From: Demequina lutea
GTDB lineage: Bacteria > Actinomycetota > Actinomycetes > Actinomycetales > Demequinaceae
Direction: 5' to 3'
Assembly (NCBI GenBank): GCA_003246255.1
Contig: QKAX01000150.1
Coordinates: 1-43,017, forward strand
DNA length: 43,017 bases
Of the stretch, positions 8,087 to 17,527 are shown piece by piece. The position numbers and the translations under genes were made by a program. The notes under the pieces are model-generated. The model ran no database searches, was not told the DNA's origin, and was given only the letters and a program-made list of their open reading frames with translations. Positions within the stretch are counted from its first letter, which is position 1. Every line of letters begins with the position of its first letter.

Positions 8087-9106
8087 TTACTCGCTGAAGC
8101 GCGCGTTGACCTTGCGAGCGAGGTCGATCGCGGCGGGGTCCGCGGGGACCCAGTCGGTCTGGCTGAAGATGTTGCTGAGCGTCTCGGGGTCAACCTCGGA
8201 GAAGTGGTCCATGAGGTCCGTGATCTCGGCGCGCAGGTCCTCGGGCAGGTCGTCCGAGAGGACCACGCCGCCGTTGGGGTACATCTCCGAGAGGCCAAAC
8301 ACCACCACGCGATCGGCGAGGTCGGGCACCTCGGCTGCGTCGATCGACGAGCGCGCGTCCCAGTACGCGAAGCCCACCTCGGCGTCGCCGTTGTACACGG
8401 CCATGATGAGGGTGTCGTTACCGGTCACGGGAACCTGGTCGAGGTCGTCGATCGACGTGCCGAGGTCCTCCAGCGCCAGGACGGGCAGCTGGTAACCGGC
8501 GGGCGACGTGGTGTTACCGAAAGCGACCTTGGTGCCGGGCTCGATGTTGGCGAGCGCGTCCATGGCCACGGGACCCACGCCGGTGTTGTCGTCGCCCGAG
8601 GCCACGCCGTTGCAGTACAGGAACTCTTGGCCGGTGGCCGGGTACGTGGCCTTGACGGGCTCGTCGGCGCAGTACTTGCCGGCGTTCTCGATGTTGGTGA
8701 AGAACTCCGAAGCGTAGGACGACGCGCCGTAGCGCACGTCCTGCAGCACCGCGTGGGCACCGTACAGGTCCTCGGCGGCAGCCAGCGAACCCGCATCGGC
8801 GATGGCGATCTGGGCCTGACCCGAACCGATGGCCTCGACAGCAGCCTGGTAGTCCTTTGTCACCACGCCGGTGACGGTGATGCCCAGCTCGCTCGACAGG
8901 TAGTCGGTGAGAGGCTCAACAGACGTGACCAGATCGTCGACCTGCTCGTTGGGGATCAGCGCGAGCGTGATCTCCGAGGGCCAATCGGACGCGGTCTCGT
9001 CGGTGCCCGAAGCCGCGGTGGCGGAGTCGGCGGAGTCGGTGCTACACGCGGCGAGCGTCAGCACGGCAGCGGCGACCGCACTGGACGCCAGGAGGGTCTT
9101 GCGCAT
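8087..9106 (-). CDS. phnD: PhnD-like phosphonate-type substrate-binding lipoprotein
   Basis: This periplasmic-binding lipoprotein (339 residues from ATG 9106) has a signal peptide with lipobox 'LTLAAC'. Family landmarks are '[26 protein letters not shown]' at the start of the mature domain, the anion-binding loop '[11 protein letters not shown]' (family usually STSGY.xP), and '[22 protein letters not shown]', where the family often has GsHd. The loop substitutions leave open which phosphorus compound is bound. GAAAGG lies about nine bases upstream of the ATG. The extra N-terminal residues in the track (to 9175) fall inside the HAD gene and would hide the signal peptide. Confidence 0.9.
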   Translation of the reverse strand: MRKTLLASSAVAAAVLTLAACSTDSADSATAASGTDETASDWPSEITLALIPNEQVDDLVTSVEPLTDYLSSELGITVTGVVTKDYQAAVEAIGSGQAQIAIADAGSLAAAEDLYGAHAVLQDVRYGASSYASEFFTNIENAGKYCADEPVKATYPATGQEFLYCNGVASGDDNTGVGPVAMDALANIEPGTKVAFGNTTSPAGYQLPVLALEDLGTSIDDLDQVPVTGNDTLIMAVYNGDAEVGFAYWDARSSIDAAEVPDLADRVVVFGLSEMYPNGGVVLSDDLPEDLRAEITDLMDHFSEVDPETLSNIFSQTDWVPADPAAIDLARKVNARFSE

Positions 9107-9120
9107 GGAGGTGGTGCCTT

Positions 9121-9813
9121 TCACTGAGAGAGAGGTGTGCCGGACGGCACGGTGGCGGGCGAGGTCTTCACCCACGTCGTGAGGGAGGGGTAGAGCTCCG
9201 GGAGGTGGCGCGCGGCCATGGTGACCTGCGCGGCGTGGAGGGCGAAGGATGGCCCCACAAGCGCGGTGTCGGCGCCAACGGCGGACGCCGGCGCGAGGTC
9301 GTTCGCGTGGATGTCGCCGACGCTCAGCACGGGTCCTCGCGTGAGGGCGTCGGCCACGACGGCAACGAGTCCGTGCGGCTTGCGCGCGTCGAAGACGCGG
9401 GAGTGCAGCACGCCCTCCACGCCGAGGGCGACGAGCGCCTCGCGCATACGCACCTCGGGCGCGTTCGTCACCAGCACGAGGTCAGCAAGCGGAGCCAGCT
9501 CGGCAAGGAACCCGGCAAGACCCTCGGGAGCCTCGACAGGGGCCAGCTCGGACGCGAGCACCGCCCTGCTGTCCATGTATCCCTGCGACAGGACTGAGTC
9601 GGCAATCGAGCTGTCGACGGCGGCGGCGCGCACGGCATCGTACGCGTCGACGAACCTGTCGTCGCCGCGCTCCAGCATCTCGAGGTTGGCACGAGCCGTC
9701 GCGGCAAAGTCGGGGGCGTCGGCCAGACGATCCACGCACTTGAGATAGGCCTCGACAGGTCCCGGGCCCACGGCCAGCGTCCCATCGAAGTCGAAGATCA
9801 CCGTGCGCCTCAC
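9121..9813 (-). CDS. HAD-superfamily hydrolase (phosphatase) of the phn-like operon
   Basis: This HAD hydrolase (230 residues from GTG 9813) has motif I 'DFDGTLA', a helical cap of about 90 residues, motif II 'VLVTNAP', motif III Lys in 'DARKPHGL', and motif IV 'SVGDIHANDL'. All catalytic positions are intact. It is the first gene of the operon and ends 14 nt before phnD, so it probably removes phosphate from the imported compound or a derivative. It is not recognisably phosphonoacetaldehyde hydrolase. GTG 9813 is chosen because GGGAGG lies six bases upstream; ATG 9837 lacks a ribosome site. Confidence 0.8.
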   Translation of the reverse strand: MRRTVIFDFDGTLAVGPGPVEAYLKCVDRLADAPDFAATARANLEMLERGDDRFVDAYDAVRAAAVDSSIADSVLSQGYMDSRAVLASELAPVEAPEGLAGFLAELAPLADLVLVTNAPEVRMREALVALGVEGVLHSRVFDARKPHGLVAVVADALTRGPVLSVGDIHANDLAPASAVGADTALVGPSFALHAAQVTMAARHLPELYPSLTTWVKTSPATVPSGTPLSQ

Positions 9814-9892
9814 GCAGAGCCTCCCGTGTTCGTCCACCGCCCGCGGTCTCGCGGACGTTGCGTCCAGACTAGGGACTCAACATGGACGGATT

Positions 9893-9921
9893 GGCCACAA
9901 ACAGGTGAACTTCTCAATAAC
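9893..9921 (-). promoter_or_regulatory. Candidate PHO box upstream of the phn-like operon
   Basis: On the minus strand three heptamers, GTTATTG, GTTCACC and TGTGGCC, follow one another with exact 4-nt spacers, the 11-nt periodicity of actinobacterial PhoP sites. Only the middle unit matches GTTCACC fully; the outer ones match at three of seven positions. The site is about 80-110 nt upstream of the HAD gene start. The rest of the recO-HAD gap (9814-9982) holds a GC-rich palindrome (9942-9953) just after recO and no gene. Confidence 0.4.
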
Positions 9922-9982
9922 ACTGTGTGACATAGAGGGCGCGAGGGCCCTCGAGGCGACCCCCACCAGGAGCGATGCACGC

Positions 9983-10720
9983 CTAGGAGTCGGTGCGATC
10001 TACCAGGCCAAGGCTGCGCACACGCTTCTCCAGGTGGAACTGCGAGTACGCGGCAATCAGACCGGCAGCCTCGCGACGATGCCTACCGTCGGACGCATCG
10101 GCCACGGGCCAGTAGCCGTCAAGAAGCGCGCTGAGCAGGCGGAACGTCTCGGGCGCGGGCGCGGCGGCACCCGGCTGGCGGCAGTTCTCGCATGTCGCGC
10201 CGCCGCCGCCCACCATGAAGGCGCGGTGCGGTCCCGGCGCGCCGCACGTCGCGCACTCGTCGAAGCTGGGCGCGTAGCCAGCGAGCGCGAGCGCGCGCAG
10301 CAGGAACGAGTCGAGCACAAGGCCAGGATCGTGCTCGCGGCGGCTCAGGGTTCCGAGCCCGCCATGAAGCAGCCGAAAGTGCTCGGGCGCCGGCTCTCGC
10401 TCGTGATCCACGATCGTGTCGATCGTCTCCACCATCGCAGTGGCCGCGGTGTAGAGCGCGTAATCCTCGGAGATGCGCTTGGCATACGGCTCGCGCGTCT
10501 CCACCTGGCTCACGATGTCAAGGTTGCGCCCCTCGTACAGCTGCACGTCTGCCAGCATGAACGGCTCCATGCGCGCGCCGATGCGGCTCGACGTGCGGCG
10601 CACCCCCTTGGCCACCGCGCGCACCTTGCCGTGACCGCGCGTCAGCATGGTCACGATGCGATCGGCCTCACCCAACTTGTGGGTGCGGAGCACGATGGCG
10701 TGGTCGCGGTACAGGGGCAC
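9983..10720 (-). CDS. recO: DNA repair protein RecO
   Basis: RecO helps RecF/RecR load RecA at gaps and anneals single strands. The 245-residue protein starts with an OB-fold region ('[39 protein letters not shown]'), followed by an all-helical domain with a zinc finger, CATC and CENC, around residues 150-175. Length and motifs are normal for the family. The start is GTG, 58 nt downstream of the MarR gene on the same strand. In many actinobacteria recO is followed by uppS; here the next gene is the phn-like operon. Confidence 0.95.
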   Translation of the reverse strand: MPLYRDHAIVLRTHKLGEADRIVTMLTRGHGKVRAVAKGVRRTSSRIGARMEPFMLADVQLYEGRNLDIVSQVETREPYAKRISEDYALYTAATAMVETIDTIVDHEREPAPEHFRLLHGGLGTLSRREHDPGLVLDSFLLRALALAGYAPSFDECATCGAPGPHRAFMVGGGGATCENCRQPGAAAPAPETFRLLSALLDGYWPVADASDGRHRREAAGLIAAYSQFHLEKRVRSLGLVDRTDS

Positions 10721-10777
10721 CCGACCATTGTCCCCCGCACGGCCGACGCGCGGGCTCAGCCGGGCGCTTCGGCGCGG

Positions 10778-11239
10778 CTACGCCTCGGCAGACCGAGCGT
10801 GTGCCGCGGAACGTGCGTCCGCAAGGGCCGCCGCAAGGACCGCCATGCGTCCACCCACCGGACCAACAAAGAGCTCTCGCACGAGCGCGAGGTGGCCGGG
10901 CGTCACGGCGGCAAGCACGTCTACGCCGTCTCGCGTGAGGCGCACCACGCGACGGCGCTCGTCGTCCGGGTCCACGGAGCGTGTGAGGAGGCCCCGCTCT
11001 ACCAGCCGGTCTACCTGGTACGTCAGCCCCGACCGCGAGGAGAACACCGTTTCGGCAATGCGAGACATCGGCAGACCCTGCGGCTCCGCCTGCAGCGCCA
11101 GCAGGATGCCGTACTGCGCGTGCGTGATGTCACCGTCGGCCTCGAGCTGAGCCTCGATGAGCGGAGCCAGGCGTGCATGCGCCTCGAGGAAGGCGCGCCA
11201 GCCAGACATCTCCTCCGCGCTCCAGCGCTCCGCATCCAT
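10778..11239 (-). CDS. MarR-family transcriptional regulator
   Basis: This winged-helix regulator (153 residues) shows the MarR pattern: 'ITHAQYGILLALQAEPQGLPMSRIAETVFSSRSGLTYQVDRLVERGLLTRSVDPDDERRRVVRLTRDG', which covers the recognition helix and the DxRxR wing. It is divergent from an F420/NADP-type reductase gene. The 80-bp space between them holds two near-identical palindromes, which points to autoregulation and control of the reductase. GGGAGG lies five to six bases upstream of ATG 11239. The ligand is unknown; such pairs often respond to phenolic or redox-active compounds. Confidence 0.9.
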   Translation of the reverse strand: MDAERWSAEEMSGWRAFLEAHARLAPLIEAQLEADGDITHAQYGILLALQAEPQGLPMSRIAETVFSSRSGLTYQVDRLVERGLLTRSVDPDDERRRVVRLTRDGVDVLAAVTPGHLALVRELFVGPVGGRMAVLAAALADARSAAHARSAEA

Positions 11240-11256
11240 ACCAGCCTCCCGGAATA

Positions 11257-11272
11257 ACTTCGAACTCGAAGT
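11257..11272. promoter_or_regulatory. MarR operator, site A
   Basis: ACTTCGA-AC-TCGAAGT is a 7-bp perfect inverted repeat with a 2-nt centre, 18 bp upstream of the MarR start codon. Length and symmetry fit a MarR dimer site. Confidence 0.7.
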
Positions 11273-11290
11273 AGTTTATCCGACTGCATT

Positions 11291-11306
11291 ACTTCGAACT
11301 CGAACT
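11291..11306. promoter_or_regulatory. MarR operator, site B
   Basis: ACTTCGA-AC-TCGAACT repeats site A with a single change and lies exactly 34 bp further on, 14 bp upstream of the reductase start codon and just before its GGAGG ribosome site. The spacing of a little over three helical turns would allow two dimers on nearly the same face. Confidence 0.7.
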
Positions 11307-11319
11307 AAATGGAGGAACC

Positions 11320-11949
11320 ATGACGAACATCGGCATTATCGGCGCGGGCAACGTGGGGCGCGGGCTAGCCGCCACCTTGGCGGGCGCCGGCCATGACGTG
11401 CTGCTCACCAACTCCAACCCATCCGGCGAGGCACTCGCCGCAATCGCGGCCACCACAGGCGCCACCGCGGTCCCGTTGGAGCGAGCGCTCGACACGCAAG
11501 TCGTCGTGCTCGCCGTGCCCTACGAGGCGGCGCTAGAGATCGTCGCAGCCCACGCTGACGCCCTCGGCCAGCGCCTGGTCATCGACGCAACCAACCCACT
11601 CACGGCCGACTACACAGGACTCACCGTCGCTGGCCACAGCTCGGGCGCGGAGCAACTGGCGGCATCCGCCCCCGACGCGAGGTTCGTCAAGGCACTCAAC
11701 ACCATCTTCGCCGCGACCTACTCGAACGAGGCGCTCATGGCGGCGGGGCTGGTGGTCCCCCTCGCCTCCGACGACGCCGCGGCAGCCGCCGACGTCTCCG
11801 AGCTGCTTGCCAGCGTCGGCTTCGACCCGCTGCACGTCGGAGGACTCGTCACCTCGCGCTTCATTGAGCCAATGGTGATGCCCCTGATCCATCTGGGCAT
11901 GTTCCAGGGTCTCGGCGCTGAGATTGGCTTCGCCCTGGTACGACCCTAG
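11320..11949 (+). CDS. NADPH-dependent F420 reductase-like oxidoreductase
   Basis: This Rossmann-fold protein (209 residues) begins 'IGIIGAGNVGRGLAATLAGAGHDVLLTNSNP', a classic GxGxxG nucleotide-binding motif followed by a loop typical of the F420:NADP oxidoreductase-like family (COG2085). 'VVVLAVPYEA', 'VIDATNPL' and 'FVKALNTI' also fit. Such proteins move hydride between NADPH and F420 or act on small substrates; the real substrate is unknown here. GGAGG lies just upstream of the ATG. It is divergent from, and probably repressed by, the MarR protein. A strong hairpin follows the gene. Confidence 0.8.
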   Translation: MTNIGIIGAGNVGRGLAATLAGAGHDVLLTNSNPSGEALAAIAATTGATAVPLERALDTQVVVLAVPYEAALEIVAAHADALGQRLVIDATNPLTADYTGLTVAGHSSGAEQLAASAPDARFVKALNTIFAATYSNEALMAAGLVVPLASDDAAAAADVSELLASVGFDPLHVGGLVTSRFIEPMVMPLIHLGMFQGLGAEIGFALVRP

Positions 11950-11985
11950 ATTCGACGGCGCGCGCGACGCGAGCCGAGACTCGAG

Positions 11986-12022
11986 ACGCGAGGCCCCGCC
12001 CGATCAGTGTGGGGCCTCGCGT
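11986..12022 (+). terminator. Strong hairpin after the reductase gene
   Basis: ACGCGAGGCCCC (11986-11997) pairs perfectly with GGGGCCTCGCGT (12011-12022) across a 13-nt loop. There is no U-tract, so this may be a U-less actinobacterial terminator serving both the reductase and the convergent GNAT gene. Confidence 0.6.
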
Positions 12023-12090
12023 GCGGCTCAAGGTCGGAGCGCAACGCCGTTGTCGTACGCCTCAACCTGAGACATGCGCCCAATGCAGGC

Positions 12091-12501
12091 CTAGTCGGCC
12101 AGCAACCGCCCCATCGAACGCGCGCGGTACTCGGCAAAGCCGAGCGCCTCGTAGAGACCAATGAGCTCGGGCCTGCTCTCGCGCACCTGCAGGTTCACCT
12201 TGACGCAGCCGCGAGCCTTGAGCTCGCCAACGGCGGCCTCGACGAGCGACCTCGCCAAGCCCCTGCCCCGATGCGACTCCACCACACCCAGGTGGTAGAG
12301 CCAGCCCCGCCAGCCGTCGTAGCCAGCGGCCAACGCGCCCACGACGTCGGCGCCGTCCATGGCGACCCACAGCAGACCGTCGGCGATGGCGAGCTTGCGC
12401 TCCACCGCCTCGGTGCCCACGTTGTACGCGGCGTCGTCGGGGAAGCACTCGACCCACACCGCCGCGATCGCGTCGGTGTCCGATGCGAAGGCGGGGCGCA
12501 C
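12091..12501 (-). CDS. GNAT-family N-acetyltransferase
   Basis: This single-domain GNAT protein is 136 residues from GTG 12501. It has 'VRPAFASDTDAIAAVW' at the start, the acetyl-CoA motif A 'YHLGVVESHRGRGLARSLVEAA' (Q/RxxGxG/A pattern), and the late 'VNLQVRESRPELIGLYEALGF' region. Its substrate cannot be predicted. GTG 12501 is chosen because GAGGG lies ten bases upstream. GTG 12546, overlapping the leuA stop by 8 nt, is possible and would give 151 residues. The longer track form (to 12678) starts inside leuA. It is likely co-transcribed with leuA, perhaps only by proximity. Confidence 0.82.
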   Translation of the reverse strand: MRPAFASDTDAIAAVWVECFPDDAAYNVGTEAVERKLAIADGLLWVAMDGADVVGALAAGYDGWRGWLYHLGVVESHRGRGLARSLVEAAVGELKARGCVKVNLQVRESRPELIGLYEALGFAEYRARSMGRLLAD

Positions 12502-12538
12502 CGCACCCCGCCCTCGCTGATCAGACAAGGTCGCGAGG

Positions 12539-14689
<2,151 letters not shown>

Positions 14690-15805
14690 ATGACCCGCAA
14701 CCGCATCCTCGCCGGCGTTGCCGTCGCCGCGACGCTTGCACTCGCAGGCTGCTCGTCGTCGTCGGACAACTCCGACTCCGCCGCCGCCACCGCGACCTCT
14801 CTTGCCGACTTCGGCACCATGGCAGACCTTGAGGCCGCCGCCATCGCGGAGGGCCAGCTCAACGTCATCGCGCTGCCTCGCGACTGGGCCAACTACGGCG
14901 CTGTCATCGACGCCTTCGCCGCCAAGTACCCGGACATCACCATCAACGAGGCCTCTCCCGACGCCTCGTCGGCTGACGAGATCAAGGCCGCGCAGGACCT
15001 CGCCGGTCAGGACACCGCTCCCGACGTGTTCGACCTGGGCCTCACGGTGACCCTCGCCAACCTCGACCAGTTCGCCGCGTACAAGGTGCAGGGCTGGGAC
15101 GACATCGACGCGTCGCTCAAGCACGAGGACGGCCTCTACGTGGGCGACTACGGCGGCTACATGGCGATCGGCTACGACCCCGACGCCGTACCCGCGATCA
15201 CGTCGATCGACGACCTCCTCGACCCCGCGTACAAGGGCTCGGTCGCGATCAACGGCGACCCGACCCAGGCGGGTGCCGCGTTCGCGGCCGTCGGCCTTGC
15301 CACTGTGCAGAACGGCGGCGACCTCGACGACTTCCAGGCAGGCATCGACTTCTTTGAGCAGCTCAACGCCGCTGGCAACTTCCTCAAGGTGGACGTGACC
15401 CCTGCGCTCATCGCCTCGGGCGAGGTTCCCGTCGACTTCGACTGGGACTACCTGCAGGCTGCGAACAAGGCCGCGATGGAGGGCACGCGCAACTGGGAGA
15501 TCGTGGTGCTGCCCGGTGACGGCTACGCCTCGTACTACAACCAGGCCATCAACGTGGACGCGCCGCACCCCGCCGCCGCGCGCCTGTGGCAGGAGTTCCT
15601 GTACTCGGACGAGGCGCAGAACCTGTGGCTCGAGGGCGGCGCTCGCCCCGTCCGGGCGTCGGCGATGGCCGAGGCTGGCACGCTGAACCAGGAGCTGTGG
15701 GACGCGCTGCCGGCCGTCCCGCAGACCACGCACGTGCCCAATGCCCAGCAGTCGGAGAACGCCGGCACGCTGCTCGGCGAGAAGTGGGCCTCCGCTGTCT
15801 CGTAA
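14690..15805 (+). CDS. ABC transporter substrate-binding lipoprotein (extracellular solute-binding family)
   Basis: This 371-residue lipoprotein has a signal peptide ending in the lipobox LAGC ('ALAGCSSSS'). The mature part follows the PotD/FbpA/AfuA layout: 'LNVIALPRDWANYGAVIDAFAAKYPDI' at the start, 'GQDTAPDVFDLGL', 'IDDLLDPAYKGSVAI', and 'HPAAARLWQEFLYSDEAQNLW' near the end. This family binds iron, polyamines, thiamine, 2-aminoethylphosphonate or similar ligands. I cannot assign the ligand from sequence. It is the first gene of a four-gene importer operon and is followed by a strong hairpin, which may allow excess binding protein over membrane parts. Confidence 0.87.
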   Translation: MTRNRILAGVAVAATLALAGCSSSSDNSDSAAATATSLADFGTMADLEAAAIAEGQLNVIALPRDWANYGAVIDAFAAKYPDITINEASPDASSADEIKAAQDLAGQDTAPDVFDLGLTVTLANLDQFAAYKVQGWDDIDASLKHEDGLYVGDYGGYMAIGYDPDAVPAITSIDDLLDPAYKGSVAINGDPTQAGAAFAAVGLATVQNGGDLDDFQAGIDFFEQLNAAGNFLKVDVTPALIASGEVPVDFDWDYLQAANKAAMEGTRNWEIVVLPGDGYASYYNQAINVDAPHPAAARLWQEFLYSDEAQNLWLEGGARPVRASAMAEAGTLNQELWDALPAVPQTTHVPNAQQSENAGTLLGEKWASAVS

Positions 15806-15814
15806 CATCACGGT

Positions 15815-15850
15815 CCAAAGGGGAGCAGCTCTTGGGTTGCTCCCCTTTGG
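15815..15850 (+). promoter_or_regulatory. Intercistronic hairpin between binding protein and permease
   Basis: CCAAAGGGGAGCA (15815-15827) pairs perfectly with TGCTCCCCTTTGG (15838-15850) across a 10-nt loop, nine bases after the lipoprotein stop codon. There is no U-run. It could stabilise the upstream mRNA, attenuate transcription, or mask the start of the permease, since the likely TTG start (15837) and the AGGGGAG ribosome site both lie within it. Confidence 0.75.
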
Positions 15851-16658
15851 GGCTTACGTTCTGGTCTTCCTCGCGCTGCCTACAGCTCTTGCCGTGGGCA
15901 GCGGCTTCGCCGACGGCGACGGCGCGTTCTCGCTCAGTGCCGTCACCGGGCTCGGCGATCCCGTCATCCTCAAGACGTTTTGGAACTCAGTCTGGCTCTC
16001 GGCACTGACCGCTGTGCTCGGCGTGCTCCTCGGGGCCGCGGTCTGCTATGCCCTCCTGGGTATGCAGCCGACAGGATGGCTACGCACCACCGTGGATGCC
16101 GTCGCGGGTGTCCTCGCCCAGTTCGCAGGGGTTCCGCTGGCGTTCGCCTACATCGCCGCGATCGGCATCAACGGCCTGGTCACTGTCTTCCTGCGCGACA
16201 GGTTCGGACTCGACCTCTACGCGACTGGAACCTGGCTCTACGAGATGCCTGGCCTGATCCTCCCCTACCTCGCCTTCCAGGTGCCGCTCATGGTGATCGT
16301 GTTCCTTCCGGCGCTCGAGGGCCTCAAGCCGCAGTGGGCGGAGGCCAACGCGATCCTCGGGGGAAGCCGCGCCACATACTGGTGGCGCATCGGCCTCCCC
16401 GTGTTGTTGCCGTCGCTCACCGGCTCGCTCCTCTTGCTCTTCGCCAACGCGTTCTCCGCCTACGCCACGGCGGCTGCGCTCATCTCGCAAGGCTCGCAGA
16501 TCGTCCCGCTACAGATTCGTGGCGCCCTCTCGTCCGAGACGGTGCTGGGACGCGAGAATCTCGCCGGCGCACTGGCCCTCGGCATGATCCTTGTCATGGC
16601 GCTCGTGATGGCCGGTTACTCCGCGCTCGAGCGCCGAGCCTCAAGGTGGCGACGATGA
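15837..16658 (+). CDS. ABC transporter permease (first)
   Basis: This binding-protein-dependent permease is 273 residues if translated from TTG 15837. Helix 1 is 'LLPFGAYVLVFLALPTALAV'. Further helices follow, with the EAA coupling loop 'EGLKPQWAEANAILGGSRATYWWRIGLPVLLPSLTGSLLLLFANAFSAYATA', as in Fe(III), spermidine or phosphonate-type (PhnU) permeases. The start is uncertain. ATG 15741 would overlap the binding protein gene by 65 nt and put the perfect hairpin inside the coding region; CTG 15795 is another possibility. It overlaps the second permease gene by 4 nt (ATGA). Confidence 0.85.
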   Translation: MLPFGAYVLVFLALPTALAVGSGFADGDGAFSLSAVTGLGDPVILKTFWNSVWLSALTAVLGVLLGAAVCYALLGMQPTGWLRTTVDAVAGVLAQFAGVPLAFAYIAAIGINGLVTVFLRDRFGLDLYATGTWLYEMPGLILPYLAFQVPLMVIVFLPALEGLKPQWAEANAILGGSRATYWWRIGLPVLLPSLTGSLLLLFANAFSAYATAAALISQGSQIVPLQIRGALSSETVLGRENLAGALALGMILVMALVMAGYSALERRASRWRR

Positions 16659-17527
16659 CCTCGACTCACCACACGACGACGCCGCCCGCGCTGGTCCCGA
16701 AGGCGCCGCGCGGTCGCCAGTCCACACGGCCTGCCTCCGTGTCGCCACGACGCACGACGCGCGTCATCATCCTCTCCGCGACAGCGCTCTTCCTGGGGAC
16801 CCCCATCGCCGCGCTCGTTGGCTTCACGATCCGCGGCGGGCTTGACGGAGGACTGACAGCCGATCACTGGCTCGGACTGTTCAGTGGCGATCTGGGTGCG
16901 GCGGCCAAGCCACTCGCGGCGGGCGTGCAGAACTCACTTGTCCTCGCGCTCGTCACAGTGGCGCTGATGCTGGTCCTGCTGGTTCCGACGATGGTGCTCG
17001 TGCGCCTCCACGTGCCCCGCTGGGAGAAGGTCATCGAGTTCGTCTGCCTGCTGCCGCTCACCATTCCCGCAGTGGCACTCGTCGTAGGGCTCGCACCGGT
17101 GTTCCGGGTGGTGGCACAGATCTTCGGATCCTCGTCGTGGACCCTCGCCTTCGCGTACGTGATCCTGGTGTTGCCGTTCTCCTACCGGGCCATTCACGCC
17201 AATCTCATGGCGGTGGACGTGCCCACCTTGACGCAGGCGGCTCGGTCGCTCGGGGCAAGCTGGTTTCACGTGCTGTGGGACGTGATCCTGCCCAACCTTC
17301 GACGGGGAATCCTCGCGGCGTCGTTCATCTCGATCGCGGCGGTACTGGGCGAGTTCACCATCGCCTCACTCCTCAGCCGCACCAACCTGCAGACGTCGCT
17401 TGTGCTCGTCGCCAAGCAGGACCCTTACCTATCGAACATCGTGGTGGTGCTGTCACTCGTGTTCGCCCTCATCCTGCTGATCGTCATTGGGCGCGTCGGC
17501 AACCAGCCACGGAGGTCCCGCTCATGA
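16655..17527 (+). CDS. ABC transporter permease (second)
   Basis: This second permease of the importer has 290 residues. It has a 35-residue polar, Pro/Thr-rich N-terminus before helix 1, then about six helices. The coupling loop is 'MAVDVPTLTQAARSLGASWFHVLWDVILPNLRRGILAASFISIAAVLGEFTIASLL', typical of PotC/FbpB-type proteins. ATG 16655 overlaps the previous stop. The much longer ORF in the track (from 15980) runs out of frame through the first permease and is not real. It is translated together with the ATPase gene through another ATGA overlap. Confidence 0.88.
   Translation: MTSTHHTTTPPALVPKAPRGRQSTRPASVSPRRTTRVIILSATALFLGTPIAALVGFTIRGGLDGGLTADHWLGLFSGDLGAAAKPLAAGVQNSLVLALVTVALMLVLLVPTMVLVRLHVPRWEKVIEFVCLLPLTIPAVALVVGLAPVFRVVAQIFGSSSWTLAFAYVILVLPFSYRAIHANLMAVDVPTLTQAARSLGASWFHVLWDVILPNLRRGILAASFISIAAVLGEFTIASLLSRTNLQTSLVLVAKQDPYLSNIVVVLSLVFALILLIVIGRVGNQPRRSRS

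Noticed and set aside
9942-9953. CGAGGGCCCTCG palindrome as recO terminator
   Set aside because: No loop and no U-tract; an alternative 6-bp stem there is too weak to call.
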